Shown: piece after piece, positions 23,010-33,826 of the stretch
How positions within the stretch are numbered: the first letter of the stretch is position 1
Layout of the letters: each line of letters begins with the position of its first letter
Assembly: GCF_000772535.1 (NCBI RefSeq)
Contig: NZ_JSUM01000015.1
Location: 62,001-126,000, forward strand
Source of the DNA: Chelonobacter oris
GTDB lineage: Bacteria > Pseudomonadota > Gammaproteobacteria > Enterobacterales > Pasteurellaceae
Direction of reading: 5' to 3'
Length of the DNA stretch: 64,000 bases
Made by a program: the position numbers and the translations under genes
Notes under the pieces: model-generated
What the model saw: the letters and a program-made list of their open reading frames with translations, nothing else
Told to the model about the DNA's origin: nothing
The model's database searches: none

Positions 23010-23468
23010 TTATTTTCTTGATAATGGCGGCACAAAGGTGATGCCCATATCCCACGGCTGTTCAATCCAAGTATTTTGCGGAATATCAACCACATATTCA
23101 TCTACCAGCGGCGCACCGGACGGCTTGGCAAAAACGGTAACAAAGTGTGCTTTCGGGTACATTTTGCGAATGGCGCGGGCGGTGTTGCCGGTATCGACCA
23201 AATCGTCAATCACGATAAAGCCTTCACCGTCGCCTTGTGCGGCGTGCAGGACTTTCAGTTCGCTTTGTTGATCGTGATCGTAGCTCGAGATGCACACGGT
23301 TTCCACATGGCGTAAGCCCAGTTCACGAGCGATTACCGCACTTGGAAACAGACCGCCGCGACTGACGGCGATAATCCCTTTCCAACGGGAGGCCGGCATC
23401 AAACGTTCGGCCAGTTTGCGGGCATGCATATGAAACATATCCCAAGTTACAATGTATTTTTCGCTCAT
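23010..23468 (-). CDS. gpt: Xanthine-guanine phosphoribosyltransferase
   Basis: Purine-salvage enzyme converting guanine, xanthine and hypoxanthine to nucleotides with PRPP. The 152 residues equal the E. coli length. The PRPP-binding motif [16 protein letters not shown] is at about residues 83-98, with the early motif [12 protein letters not shown] and the C-terminal [11 protein letters not shown]. It is divergent from pepD across 225 bases, as in E. coli. One uptake signal lies in the coding region. Confidence 0.95.
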   Translation of the reverse strand: MSEKYIVTWDMFHMHARKLAERLMPASRWKGIIAVSRGGLFPSAVIARELGLRHVETVCISSYDHDQQSELKVLHAAQGDGEGFIVIDDLVDTGNTARAIRKMYPKAHFVTVFAKPSGAPLVDEYVVDIPQNTWIEQPWDMGITFVPPLSRK

Positions 23469-23693
23469 AATTGAACCTTTTCCTTGAAGTCATAGAAAAT
23501 GTGGCGGCTTTATAACCAAGCCCGATTTAAAAAATTGCGATAGGATAACCTGAAAAGGGATTTCATGCTATTATTAATCCCGATTTTTCGTCGATTTTCA
23601 TGCATTTTTTAGCGAGAGCAGCGATACATTCCCACTGTCGTTTTTCAGTGACATTTTCAATCGGGCGTTTCGACTTTTTACAGAGGACTGATT

Positions 23694-25148
23694 ATGCAAT
23701 CAATCAAACAGCTTAAACCGACCCTGCTGTGGCAGTGGTTTCAACAAATTTGTGATATTCCCCACCCGTCTTATCAGGAAGAACAACTGGCGGAATATAT
23801 TGTCGCTTGGGCGAAACAGCGGCAGTTGTGGCTGGAACGTGATGCCGCCGGCAATATTTTGATTCGCAAGCCGGCGACTGCCGGCATGGAGAACCGCCAA
23901 AAAGTGGCGCTACAGGCGCATTTGGATATGGTGCCGCAGAAAAATGAAGGCACGGATCACGATTTCGACCGAGATCCGATCAAACCTTATATCGAGGGTG
24001 AGTGGGTAACCGCAGAAAACACCACCTTAGGCGCAGATAACGGTATCGGGTTGGCATCGGCATTGGCAGTACTGGAAAGTGATGATATTGCTCATCCGGA
24101 TTTGGAAGTGTTGCTGACGATGACCGAAGAGAGCGGTATGGTCGGCGCCAACGGTTTGCAGCCGAACTGGTTGCAGAGTGAAATTTTGATTAATACCGAT
24201 ACCGAAGAAAACGGACAAATCTATGTCGGGTGTGCCGGCGGCATCGACGGCGATTTGAGGTTGGAGGTGGCGTTTCAGCCGAACCCGTGTGCGCATGCCT
24301 GCAAGTTGGTGCTGAAAGGCTTGCGCGGCGGGCATTCCGGCGTGGATATTCACACCGGTCGCGGCAATGCGATTAAGTTGCTGGCTCGGGTGTTGGCACA
24401 ATTGCAGCCGCACTTTGATTTTCTGTTGAGTGATATCGGCGGCGGTTCGGTGCGCAATGCCATTCCGCGTGAAGCGTTTGCGGTGCTGACTTTCGATGGC
24501 AGCGATGAAAAACTGCAACGTGCGGTGGCGGAGCTGGAACAGATGCTGAAAAAAGAACTGGCGATTAGTGAACCGCACTTGACATTATCGTTGGCGCCGG
24601 CGGAAACGGCTGCAGACAGTTTGAGCGAAGACGCCACCGATCGGGTGATTGATTTGCTCAACGTTTTGCCGAACGGGGTTATCCGCAACAGTGACGTTGT
24701 GCAGGGCGTGGTGGAAACGTCACTCAGCATCGGCGTGCTGAAATTGGCGGAACGGCAGTTGCAGGTCACCATTCTCATTCGCTCGCTGATTGAAAGCGGC
24801 AAGCACCATGTCTGTGGGATTTTGGATTCACTGGCTAATCTTACCGGAGCGGAAATCGCCTTCAGTCACGATTATCCGGGCTGGGAGCCGAATCCGCACT
24901 CCGCCGTGCTGCCGATTACGCAACAGCATTATCGGCAAATTTTGAATGAAGAGCCGTTGATTCAGGTGATTCATGCCGGATTGGAGTGCGGATTGTTGAA
25001 AAAGCAGTATCCGCATATCGATATGGTCTCCATCGGGCCGACGATTCGCAACGCGCACTCACCGGATGAAAAAGTACATATTCCGGCAGTGGATATTTAT
25101 TGGCGTTTACTGACCGCACTTTTGGCGGATATTCCTGTAAAATCATAA
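23694..25148 (+). CDS. pepD: Aminoacyl-histidine dipeptidase PepD
   Basis: Cytosolic M20-family zinc dipeptidase that cleaves Xaa-His and other dipeptides. The 484 residues fit the family. Metal and catalytic motifs are [12 protein letters not shown] (about 79-90), [29 protein letters not shown] and [11 protein letters not shown] near the C-terminus. A lid domain lies between residues about 210 and 390. GAGGAC lies seven bases before the ATG. It diverges from gpt, and a putative sodium-driven transporter gene follows 77 bases later. Confidence 0.94.
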   Translation: MQSIKQLKPTLLWQWFQQICDIPHPSYQEEQLAEYIVAWAKQRQLWLERDAAGNILIRKPATAGMENRQKVALQAHLDMVPQKNEGTDHDFDRDPIKPYIEGEWVTAENTTLGADNGIGLASALAVLESDDIAHPDLEVLLTMTEESGMVGANGLQPNWLQSEILINTDTEENGQIYVGCAGGIDGDLRLEVAFQPNPCAHACKLVLKGLRGGHSGVDIHTGRGNAIKLLARVLAQLQPHFDFLLSDIGGGSVRNAIPREAFAVLTFDGSDEKLQRAVAELEQMLKKELAISEPHLTLSLAPAETAADSLSEDATDRVIDLLNVLPNGVIRNSDVVQGVVETSLSIGVLKLAERQLQVTILIRSLIESGKHHVCGILDSLANLTGAEIAFSHDYPGWEPNPHSAVLPITQQHYRQILNEEPLIQVIHAGLECGLLKKQYPHIDMVSIGPTIRNAHSPDEKVHIPAVDIYWRLLTALLADIPVKS

Positions 25149-25225
25149 CAAATTTAACGTATTTTGATATCTCTTGGCTGTTATCGGGCAAGAGATATTT
25201 TTGTGTTTTTATCTTTTGGTGAATT

Positions 25226-26584
25226 ATGACAACAACAAAAAAAGCCCGACAATCTTGGTCCAGTCAATTAACCTACGTACTGACGGTGGCAGGCGCCACG
25301 GTCGGTTTCGGCGCAACGTGGCGCTTCCCGTATTTGGTTGGGGAAAACGGCGGCGGCGCTTATGTATTATTATTTTGTATTGCAATGATCGTAATCGGGA
25401 TTCCGATGATTTTGGTAGAAAATGTGATTGGCAGACGGATCCAGCGCAATTCGGTGGATGCGTTTTCCGGCGAGGCCAACGGCAAACCGATCCGCTCGGC
25501 GTGGAAAATACTGGGTTATATGGGGCTGTTGGGCGCATTTGGCATTTTGGCTTATTACATGGTGCTCGGCGGCTGGGTGCTGACTTATATCGGCAGCTTG
25601 ATTTCCGGCAAGCTGGATCTCGCTTCGCCGGTGACGATTGAAACTACGTCAGCCTTTTTCAGTGAGCATATCAAAGACAGTCCGTCGACGATTTTGCTGT
25701 ATACCGCACTTTTTGTCGGCGTGAATTATCTGATTTTGGCGAAAGGGATTATGGATGGTATTGAACGTTCGGTGAAATATTTAATGCCGATTCTGTTTCT
25801 GTTTTTACTGGTGATGATTGTACGCAACGTCACATTGCCCGGTGCTTGGGAGGGCATTTCTTTTTATCTGATTCCGGATTTTTCCAAAATAACCAAAGAG
25901 TTATTTGTGTTTGTCTTGGGGCAGGTCTTTTTTGCGCTCAGTCTCGGCTTCGGGGTGTTGATCACCTTATCCAGTTATCTGGATAAAAAAGAGAATCTGG
26001 TGAAAACGGCGACGATTACCGCAGTCGTCAACACCTTAATTGCACTGGCGGCGGGCTTTATGATTTTTCCGTCGCTGTTCACCTTTCATGTTGCGCCGAA
26101 TTCCGGTCCGACGCTGGTCTTTCAAAGTTTGCCGATAGTGTTTTCGCATATGTGGGCAGGCTCGGTATTTGCCACGATTTTCTTCGGGTTACTGATTATT
26201 GCCGCGCTGACCACCTCACTGACCATTTATGAAGTGCTGATTACGGTATTGCAAGAGAAAACCCGATTAACGCGCAGGGCGGCGATTGCGCTGACGTTGA
26301 GTGCAATTTTTGTGTTGGGTAATATTCCGTCGGTGCTGGGCGATAACCAGTGGCAGGCGGTACGCATGATGGGATTGAGCATTTTTGATGCATTTGATTA
26401 TGTCAGCGGTAACGTACTGTTTATTTTAACCGCTCTCGGCAGTGCCGTTTTTGTCGGCTTTGTGCTGAAAGACGAAGCCAAAAAAGAGTTGAACAGTAGC
26501 CCAAGGCTAACGGCGCTGTGGTTTAATTATGTGAAATATATTATTCCGCTGATTATTTTGGTGATTTTCGTCAATTCGCTTTAA
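25226..26584 (+). CDS. Sodium-dependent transporter of the NSS (SNF) family
   Basis: Predicted sodium-coupled importer of an amino acid or related amine; the substrate cannot be read from sequence. The 452 residues form about 11-12 membrane segments with the LeuT fold. TM1 carries the signature GATVGFGATWRFPYLVGENG. Bacterial members normally read GNxWRFPY, and here the asparagine position is alanine (GATWRFPY). Later landmarks are LGQVFFALSLGFGVLITLSSY (TM6) and the ending helix IIPLIILVIFVNSL. It is downstream of pepD but its own transcription is possible, and it ends in an uptake-signal terminator. Confidence 0.88.
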   Translation: MTTTKKARQSWSSQLTYVLTVAGATVGFGATWRFPYLVGENGGGAYVLLFCIAMIVIGIPMILVENVIGRRIQRNSVDAFSGEANGKPIRSAWKILGYMGLLGAFGILAYYMVLGGWVLTYIGSLISGKLDLASPVTIETTSAFFSEHIKDSPSTILLYTALFVGVNYLILAKGIMDGIERSVKYLMPILFLFLLVMIVRNVTLPGAWEGISFYLIPDFSKITKELFVFVLGQVFFALSLGFGVLITLSSYLDKKENLVKTATITAVVNTLIALAAGFMIFPSLFTFHVAPNSGPTLVFQSLPIVFSHMWAGSVFATIFFGLLIIAALTTSLTIYEVLITVLQEKTRLTRRAAIALTLSAIFVLGNIPSVLGDNQWQAVRMMGLSIFDAFDYVSGNVLFILTALGSAVFVGFVLKDEAKKELNSSPRLTALWFNYVKYIIPLIILVIFVNSL

Positions 26585-26595
26585 GATAAAATGCT

Positions 26596-26621
26596 AAGTG
26601 CGGTTTTTTGACCGCACTTTT
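26596..26621. terminator. Inverted uptake-signal terminator before ubiE
   Basis: Opposed uptake cores at 26596-26604 and 26611-26619 have a six-base loop. It lies 12 bases after the transporter stop and 41 bases before ubiE. The T-run after the stem is short, so termination may be partial. Confidence 0.65.
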
Positions 26622-26664
26622 ATGTTAGAGTAGGTAAAATTTCAACAAGGCAAAAATAATTGTG

Positions 26665-27459
26665 ATGAGCGAACAACAAGGTCCCCCACATACCGGCACG
26701 TCAAATTCGGACGCGCTTGAGCAAACCACGCATTTCGGTTTTAAAACCGTCGCTAAAGACGAGAAGCAGAAACTGGTCGCCAACGTATTTCATTCGGTAG
26801 CGGGTAAATACGATTTGATGAATGACCTGCTTTCATTTGGCGTTCATCGGGTTTGGAAGCGGTTCACCATTGATTGCAGCGGCGTGCGCAAAGGGCAAAA
26901 AGTGCTCGATTTAGCCGGGGGAACCGGCGATTTCAGCGCTAAATTTTCCCGACTGGTCGGCGAAGGCGGGCAGGTAGTACTGGCGGATATTAACGAATCA
27001 ATGTTGCAAGTCGGGCGTGACAAATTGCGCAATCTGGGTGTGGTCGGCAATCTCGACTATGTACAGGCGAATGCCGAGGCGTTACCGTTTGCCGACAATA
27101 CTTTTGACTGCGTTATCATCAGTTTCGGTTTGCGCAATGTTACCGATAAAGAGGCCGCACTGCGCTCGATGTATCGGGTATTAAAACCGGGCGGTCGTTT
27201 GCTGGTGCTGGAGTTTTCCAAACCGATCCTCGATCCGTTAAGCAAGCTGTACCATTTTTACTCGTTCAATATTTTACCGAAAGTCGGCGAAATGGTAGTG
27301 AATGACGGCGAAAGTTACCGCTATTTGGCGGAATCGATCCGAATGCATCCTGATCAAGACACGTTAAAAAATATGATGAGTCAAGCCGGTTTTGAAAATG
27401 TGGATTACTATAATTTAAGTGCCGGCATTGTGGCGCTACACCGTGGTTATAAATTTTAG
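26665..27459 (+). CDS. ubiE: Ubiquinone/menaquinone C-methyltransferase UbiE
   Basis: SAM-dependent methyltransferase of both ubiquinone and menaquinone synthesis. About 264 residues. A short variable N-terminus is followed by [20 protein letters not shown], the SAM motif [12 protein letters not shown] (about 87-98) and the UbiE signatures [14 protein letters not shown] and [18 protein letters not shown] use the ATG at 26665; a GTG directly before it is also possible. It is the first gene of ubiE-ubiJ-ubiB, with tatABC following, as in E. coli. Confidence 0.95.
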   Translation: MSEQQGPPHTGTSNSDALEQTTHFGFKTVAKDEKQKLVANVFHSVAGKYDLMNDLLSFGVHRVWKRFTIDCSGVRKGQKVLDLAGGTGDFSAKFSRLVGEGGQVVLADINESMLQVGRDKLRNLGVVGNLDYVQANAEALPFADNTFDCVIISFGLRNVTDKEAALRSMYRVLKPGGRLLVLEFSKPILDPLSKLYHFYSFNILPKVGEMVVNDGESYRYLAESIRMHPDQDTLKNMMSQAGFENVDYYNLSAGIVALHRGYKF

Positions 27460-27482
27460 CGCGTTAAACGGTAGGAAAAATT

Positions 27483-28142
27483 ATGCTGTCAGCCAATTTG
27501 AATAAACTGAAAACGCAACTGTTGTTGCCGCAATTGTTGAATGCAGCGATTGAAACCGCACTTTCATATTTATTGCAACGCTCGGAAAATAGTCAACCGC
27601 ACTTGCGTAAATTGAACGGGAAAGTGCTGGCGCTACAGTTGCAACAGCTTGAAATAACGGTCTATTTTGTATTTTCGCTCCAGCAAATCGATGTGTTGCA
27701 ATATTATGAAGGCGAGGCGGATTGTCGGGTACAAACCTCGGCAAAAATAGGGTTAAAAATCCCTAAAAAAGCCGAATTAACGCAATTGATCAACAATAAA
27801 TCCCTGGTATTGCACGGTGATTTGCAAGTGTTACAGGATTTTCTCGCTTTATTGGAACAGTTGGAAACCGATCCGGCGGAGTTGCTTGCACCCTATTTGG
27901 GCGATGTGCCGGCGTATAACGCCGTGCGCTTCGTGAAGCAGGTTTTTGCATTTTTCAGCGGTACACAACAAAATGCACGCCAGCATTGGCGTGAACGGTT
28001 GAGCGAGGAGTGGCAACTGACGGCGCCGCGTTTGGCCGTGACGGATTTTCATCGGCAGGTGGTTGCACTGGACGAAGAAAGTAATGCGTTGGAACAACGT
28101 TTTCAACAGTTGATCAATAAATTAGGAACGCAACAGTCATGA
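27483..28142 (+). CDS. ubiJ: Ubiquinone biosynthesis accessory factor UbiJ
   Basis: SCP2-domain protein that binds ubiquinone precursors in the soluble Ubi complex, together with UbiK. The 219 residues have the SCP2-like N-terminal domain (about 15-115, with [17 protein letters not shown]) and a C-terminal helix likely to form coiled coil (about 185-215, [19 protein letters not shown]). It starts 23 bases after ubiE. Its stop overlaps the ubiB start (ATGA), implying coupled translation. Confidence 0.9.
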   Translation: MLSANLNKLKTQLLLPQLLNAAIETALSYLLQRSENSQPHLRKLNGKVLALQLQQLEITVYFVFSLQQIDVLQYYEGEADCRVQTSAKIGLKIPKKAELTQLINNKSLVLHGDLQVLQDFLALLEQLETDPAELLAPYLGDVPAYNAVRFVKQVFAFFSGTQQNARQHWRERLSEEWQLTAPRLAVTDFHRQVVALDEESNALEQRFQQLINKLGTQQS

Positions 28143-29773
28143 AATCGGCATGGCGTTTTTACCGCATTCTTCAAGTGATTTTGCAATACGGCTTGGACGA
28201 AGCGCTGCCGAAAAATGGGTTTACCCGCCCGATCCGTTGCGGGCGTAAATTGCTGTTCTGGCTGAGAAATCAGCATCAGGATAAAATTTTCGGCTTACGA
28301 TTGCGTTTAGCACTGCAAGAGTTGGGGCCGGTTTGGATCAAACTGGGGCAAATGCTTTCGACACGGCGCGATCTATTCCCGGACAGTATTGCCGATGAGC
28401 TGGCACTGTTGCAAGATCAGGTCGAACCGTTTGCCGGTGAATTGGCACGCCGTCAGATCGAAACCGCACTTGGGGCAAAACTGGAGACCTGGTTTAGCGA
28501 TTTTGATGAAACCGCTCTGGCGTCGGCATCGATTGCACAGGTTCACACTGCACGATTTAATGCCGACAGTCCGTTTGCCGGACGGGAAGTGGTGCTTAAA
28601 GTCATTCGTCCGAATATCGAAAAAGCGATTAAAGCCGATATAGGCTTAATGTATCGTTTGGCAGGCTGGATTCCGCGTCTTTCCAGTGAAGGGCGGCGTT
28701 TGCGCCCGGTGGAAGTAGTACGGGAATATGAAAAAACCATTCTTGATGAGCTGGATTTACGCCGCGAAATGGCAAATGCGATTCAGTTGCGGCGTAATTT
28801 TGAAAACAGTCCGATGCTGTATATTCCGGAGATGTACGGCGATTTTTGTTATCGCAATGTGATCGTCATGGAGCGGATCTACGGTATTCAGGTGTCGGAT
28901 ATTCAGGCGCTGGAAGCCAATGGAACCAATATGAAATTACTGGCGGAGCGCGGTGTGCAGGTGTTTTTCACTCAAGTGTTTCGTGACAGTTTTTTCCATG
29001 CCGATATGCACCCCGGCAATATTTTTGTCAATCCGGATCACCCTGAGGATCCGCAGTATATCGGGATTGATTGCGGAATTGTCGGTTCCCTTAACCGTGA
29101 AGACAAACGCTATCTGGCCGAGAATTTTTTGGCGTTTTTTAACCGTGATTATCAGCGGGTGGCGCAGTTGCACGTTGATTCCGGCTGGGTGCCGGAAGAT
29201 ACCGATGTGCAGGCGTTTGAACAGGCGATCCGCACCGTATGCGATCCGATTTTTGCCAAACCGCTGAGCGAAATTTCATTCGGACATGTGCTGATTAATC
29301 TGTTTAACACGGCACGCCGCTTTAATATGGAAGTGCAGCCGCAGCTGGTATTGTTGCAGAAAACCCTGCTGTATATCGAGGGCTTGGGCAGGCAGATTTA
29401 TCCGCAGCTGGATTTATGGCAAACGGCAAAACCGTTTTTACAGGATTGGTTGAGTGAACAGGTCGGGTTCAAATCGGTTTATCGGGGAATCAAAGAGCGC
29501 CTGCCGTATTTCCGCGAGCATTTTGCCGAAATGCCGGAAACGTTGTATCATGCGTTGCAGCAGCAAAAAGAGATTAGCAGGCAACTTAGCGAATTAAACC
29601 GCACTTTATATAAAAATCAACAACATCGACGTCGTTATTGGTACAGCGGTGTGATAGGGAGCGTGATATTTGTTACAACGCTTCTACAATTTGAGCGTTT
29701 ACCGCTATTTTTTAGTTCGTGCTTGTTGTTAAGTGCGGTTATAATTTGGCTCTACGGATTAATGAAAAATTGA
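28139..29773 (+). CDS. ubiB: Ubiquinone biosynthesis protein UbiB (atypical kinase)
   Basis: Membrane-bound ADCK/COQ8-type ATPase needed for ubiquinone synthesis. The 544 residues carry the KxGQ motif [15 protein letters not shown] (near residue 61-75), AxxSIAQVH in [13 protein letters not shown], the ExD-type segment [25 protein letters not shown] and the metal aspartate in [11 protein letters not shown]. Two hydrophobic segments close the C-terminus (about 502-542). The start overlaps ubiJ by four bases. tatA begins 133 bases downstream. Confidence 0.94.
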   Translation: MKSAWRFYRILQVILQYGLDEALPKNGFTRPIRCGRKLLFWLRNQHQDKIFGLRLRLALQELGPVWIKLGQMLSTRRDLFPDSIADELALLQDQVEPFAGELARRQIETALGAKLETWFSDFDETALASASIAQVHTARFNADSPFAGREVVLKVIRPNIEKAIKADIGLMYRLAGWIPRLSSEGRRLRPVEVVREYEKTILDELDLRREMANAIQLRRNFENSPMLYIPEMYGDFCYRNVIVMERIYGIQVSDIQALEANGTNMKLLAERGVQVFFTQVFRDSFFHADMHPGNIFVNPDHPEDPQYIGIDCGIVGSLNREDKRYLAENFLAFFNRDYQRVAQLHVDSGWVPEDTDVQAFEQAIRTVCDPIFAKPLSEISFGHVLINLFNTARRFNMEVQPQLVLLQKTLLYIEGLGRQIYPQLDLWQTAKPFLQDWLSEQVGFKSVYRGIKERLPYFREHFAEMPETLYHALQQQKEISRQLSELNRTLYKNQQHRRRYWYSGVIGSVIFVTTLLQFERLPLFFSSCLLLSAVIIWLYGLMKN

Positions 29774-29906
29774 TCCAAAATATAATTGAAGATTGACTGA
29801 ATGGTGTCAATGATTTAGAGTTTTCAGGCAGCACAACGACAATTTATTTAAACAATCGGAATTTAGCCGTTTTCCTATGCTATTTTTCACATAATGAGGT
29901 GATTTT

Positions 29907-30140
29907 ATGGGTATCAGCGTTTGGCAACTTGCCATTATCGTATTAATCGTAGTCCTTTTATTCGGCACTAAAAAATTGAAAAGTTTAGGCTCGGATCTGG
30001 GCGAGTCCGTAAAAGGCTTTAAAAAAGCGATCAAGGACGATGACGGCAAAGAAAAAGATGCCGAATTTCAGCAATCATTAACGGATACGACTGAAAAAAC
30101 AGCGGAAAAACAAGCCGCCAAAGACAAAGAGCAGGCATAA
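29907..30140 (+). CDS. tatA: Twin-arginine translocase subunit TatA
   Basis: Pore-forming component of the Tat export system for folded proteins. The 77 residues start with a short membrane helix ([19 protein letters not shown], residues 6-24) including the FGTKKL hinge. An amphipathic helix and an acidic/lysine-rich tail follow. Near identity of the first 45 residues to E. coli TatA makes the call secure. AATGAGGTG precedes the ATG. It begins the tatABC block and is separated by only three bases from tatB. Confidence 0.95.
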   Translation: MGISVWQLAIIVLIVVLLFGTKKLKSLGSDLGESVKGFKKAIKDDDGKEKDAEFQQSLTDTTEKTAEKQAAKDKEQA

Positions 30141-30143
30141 CCC

Positions 30144-30623
30144 GTGTTTGATATCGGCTTTTCCGAACTGGTTCTGATTTTTATCGTCGGACTGGTGGTT
30201 TTGGGCCCGCAGCGTTTGCCGGTGGCGATCAGAACGGTCGTCGCTTGGATTCGGACGATTCGGGGCATTGCCACTAATGTGCAGAACGAATTGAGTCAAG
30301 AACTGAAATTACATGAATTGCAAGAAAGCATTAAAAAAGCGGAAAAATTGAATTTAAGTGAACTTTCGCCTGAGTTGGCAAAAAATATTCAGGATTTGAA
30401 ACAATCGGCACAACAAATCGAGCAAAGTGTTCAACATCAGGAAAGCAGGCTCAATAAAGAGCTGCAACACGGTGTGAAAAGCATTGAAGACAGCCTGAGT
30501 GCCGATGAGCAGGCTGCATTGGCCGAAGAGGGCGAGCACCAGCTTGATCCGGATCACGTTGAAACGCAGCCGGTAAAAACGGAAGCCGAACAAACGGTAC
30601 AAACCGACAAAGTATCGGTCTAA
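30144..30623 (+). CDS. tatB: Twin-arginine translocase subunit TatB
   Basis: Part of the TatBC receptor for twin-arginine signal peptides. 159 residues. The N-terminal helix [20 protein letters not shown] and the GPQRLP hinge are diagnostic. A long charged helical region and a Glu/Gln/Lys-rich tail follow. The start codon is GTG at 30144, three bases after the tatA stop; the normal N-terminus MFDIG fixes it. The gene continues into tatC after 22 bases. Confidence 0.94.
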   Translation: MFDIGFSELVLIFIVGLVVLGPQRLPVAIRTVVAWIRTIRGIATNVQNELSQELKLHELQESIKKAEKLNLSELSPELAKNIQDLKQSAQQIEQSVQHQESRLNKELQHGVKSIEDSLSADEQAALAEEGEHQLDPDHVETQPVKTEAEQTVQTDKVSV

Positions 30624-30645
30624 TCAAGCGTGAGGATAATGTAGT

Positions 30646-31392
30646 ATGTCATCAGTTGAAGATTCGCAACCGTTAATCAATCATTTAATTGAATTGCGTA
30701 ACCGGTTGTTAAAATCGATAGTTTGTATTTTACTGGTTTTTTGCGGATTGGTTTTTTTCGCCAATGATATTTACCGTATTATCGCCCTGCCGTTGATTGA
30801 ACAGTTGCCGCAAGGCGCAAGCATGATTTCTACCGGTGTGGTGGCGCCGTTTTTCACGCCGCTGAAACTGACCGGTGTGGTGGCAATATTCCTCTCCGTC
30901 CCTTTTTTGCTCTATCAGGTTTGGGCATTTGTCGCCCCGGCACTTTATCAGCACGAAAAGCGTTTGGTATACCCGTTGCTGTTTTCCAGTACCTTGCTTT
31001 TTTATGTCGGCGTGGCCTTTGCCTATTATATTGTTTTCCCGTTGGTATTCGGTTTTCTGACTAAAACCGCGCCGGAAGGGGTGCAAATCGCAACGGATAT
31101 CAGTAGTTATTTGGATTTTGTGTTGACGATTTTCTTGGCGTTCGGTATCTGTTTCGAAGTGCCGATAGCGATTATTCTGCTGTGCTGGAGCGGGGTAACA
31201 ACCGCCAACGATCTGCGCAAGAAGCGGCCGTATATTATTGTTGCCGCTTTTGTGGTCGGTATGTTTTTGACACCGCCTGATGTTTTTTCACAAACATTAC
31301 TGGCCATTCCGATGTGGGTTCTGTTTGAAGTCGGATTATTGTTTTCTCGTTTTTATCAGCCGAAAGAGGAAGAAACGGCTGCTGCCGATTGA
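30646..31392 (+). CDS. tatC: Twin-arginine translocase subunit TatC
   Basis: Six-helix membrane protein that recognises the RR motif of Tat substrates. The 248 residues start [20 protein letters not shown], including the conserved HLIELRxRL. Later landmarks are [28 protein letters not shown]-type [13 protein letters not shown] and the C-terminal [19 protein letters not shown] ribosome-binding sequence GAGGATAATGTAGT precedes the ATG. E. coli has tatD next; here hemB follows after 82 bases. Confidence 0.95.
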   Translation: MSSVEDSQPLINHLIELRNRLLKSIVCILLVFCGLVFFANDIYRIIALPLIEQLPQGASMISTGVVAPFFTPLKLTGVVAIFLSVPFLLYQVWAFVAPALYQHEKRLVYPLLFSSTLLFYVGVAFAYYIVFPLVFGFLTKTAPEGVQIATDISSYLDFVLTIFLAFGICFEVPIAIILLCWSGVTTANDLRKKRPYIIVAAFVVGMFLTPPDVFSQTLLAIPMWVLFEVGLLFSRFYQPKEEETAAAD

Positions 31393-31468
31393 TGAGAGGA
31401 TCTGTCTGTTCTCACATGAAATTAACGCTGTCGGCACACGTCTTAAGTGATTTTAGTAAAGGATATAA

Positions 31469-32497
<1,029 letters not shown>

Positions 32498-32518
32498 TCA
32501 GACGGAATCGGATAAACC

Positions 32519-32551
32519 GCCCCTGACCATATAAGGTATCAGGGGCTTTTT
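32519..32551 (+). terminator. Intrinsic terminator of hemB
   Basis: An eight-bp GC-rich stem (32519-32526 with 32539-32546), 12-base loop and T-run begin 22 bases after the hemB stop. Confidence 0.85.
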
Positions 32552-32703
32552 GTCAGCGATACCGGATTTAAAACGGTGCATATACAGATGAGGTTGCAAA
32601 TAAGCCGCTTGTTTTGGCAAAGGGGTATTTACCCTGAGAATGCATTAACGTCTGCTTCAGGCGTGCTCAAGTAGCGCTGTCCGCATAACATGGTTTAAAA
32701 AAG

Positions 32704-33654
32704 ATGAAATTAACGATTAAAGATATAGCCCGTTTAAGCGGTGTCAGTAAGTCAACGGTTTCACGGGTGTTAAACAATGAACCTAATGTGAGTGATGCCG
32801 CCAAGGCGCAAGTGTCGGCGGTAGTGGAGGCGTGCCGTTTTAAGCCGTCAAGAACGGCGCGCGCCATGAGGGGGATTGAAAATCGGGTTATCGGTATTAT
32901 TGTTACCCGACTGGATTCTCCATCGGAAAACCGAGCTTTACGAGGCATTTTACATGCCTTGCAGCAGGAAAACTGTGAACATTTTATTGTGGAAAGCCGT
33001 TTTGCCCCCGATTTGGTACAAGAACATTTGCAATTTTTTGCGCTGCGGCAGGTGGACGGTATCATTGTTTTTGGTTTTAGCGGATTAAAACAGGAAATCC
33101 TGCTGCCGTATCGATCAACCTTAGTGGTGCTTGCGCAAAATTATGCGGCGTTATCCTCGGTTTATTACGACGATGACGGTTCGATTCGCCTGTTAATGGA
33201 AAAACTGTATCGGAAAGGGCACCGCCATATCAGCTATCTTGGTGTTGAACAAGATGATCATACCACCGGATTATTGCGCCATCAGGCTTATTTGAATTTC
33301 TGTCGTGAAAAGCAGCTGCAACCGCACTTTGCCTTAGGGACATTGGATTATCATAGCGCTTACCGGCTGACGGCGGATGTCGTGACCAAAGCTACAACAG
33401 CCATTGTCTGTGCCACTGACAGCCTTGCCATCGGCGCTAATAAATATCTCTCGGATCACCAATACCGAGAGATTCAGGTGTGTGGCGTGGGCAACAACGA
33501 TTTGCTGAAATTTCTTTTCCCGCAAACTTTGAGTATTGAATTCGGTTTCTATCGTGCCGGGCAACATGTTGTCGAACAGCTTATGCGGTTATTGGAAAAT
33601 CCAGCTCAACTTGAACATTCTTGTATTCCTTGTCGGTTTCCTGAAGGTGAATAA
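32704..33654 (+). CDS. treR: Trehalose operon repressor TreR (LacI family)
   Basis: LacI-type repressor that in E. coli senses trehalose-6-phosphate. The 316 residues begin with the helix-turn-helix and hinge helix (LTIKDIARLSGVSKSTVSRVLNN, read as LTIKDIARLSGVSKS then TVSRVLNN; about 3-25). The effector-binding core follows from about residue 62 (RVIGIIVTRLDSPSENRAL). It lies upstream of treB and treC in the same direction, with a LacI-type operator before treB. No convincing Shine-Dalgarno precedes the ATG, so expression is probably low. The length matches E. coli TreR. Confidence 0.92.
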   Translation: MKLTIKDIARLSGVSKSTVSRVLNNEPNVSDAAKAQVSAVVEACRFKPSRTARAMRGIENRVIGIIVTRLDSPSENRALRGILHALQQENCEHFIVESRFAPDLVQEHLQFFALRQVDGIIVFGFSGLKQEILLPYRSTLVVLAQNYAALSSVYYDDDGSIRLLMEKLYRKGHRHISYLGVEQDDHTTGLLRHQAYLNFCREKQLQPHFALGTLDYHSAYRLTADVVTKATTAIVCATDSLAIGANKYLSDHQYREIQVCGVGNNDLLKFLFPQTLSIEFGFYRAGQHVVEQLMRLLENPAQLEHSCIPCRFPEGE

Positions 33655-33727
33655 CCGCACTTAGCACCACCTCATTGCCAATAAAAACGTATTCTTTCTT
33701 TTTTAATACCGCTTATACCCAAAAATA

Positions 33728-33743
33728 TGTGATCTATATCACC
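33728..33743 (+). promoter_or_regulatory. CRP site of the treBC promoter
   Basis: TGTGA-N6-TCACC departs from the CRP consensus TGTGA-N6-TCACA at one base. It sits just upstream of the TreR-type operator. If transcription starts near 33777, its centre lies near -41.5, an activating position. Confidence 0.75.
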
Positions 33744-33746
33744 AAT

Positions 33747-33760
33747 TGGGAACGTTCCCA
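33747..33760 (+). promoter_or_regulatory. LacI-type operator, probable TreR site
   Basis: TGGGAACGTTCCCA is a perfect 14-base palindrome, typical in form for LacI-family operators and close to the E. coli TreR site. It overlaps the likely -35/-10 region of treB, only three bases past the CRP site, so repression by blocking polymerase is expected. Confidence 0.8.
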
Positions 33761-33826
33761 TTGATAAGACAATAAACCTGTTTAAAATGTCGGCATTATT
33801 TTGATGAAAGTGATTAAGGGTGAAGC

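Noticed and set aside
24027-24578. 183-codon minus-strand frame
   Set aside because: Antisense within pepD; a by-product of GC-biased third positions.
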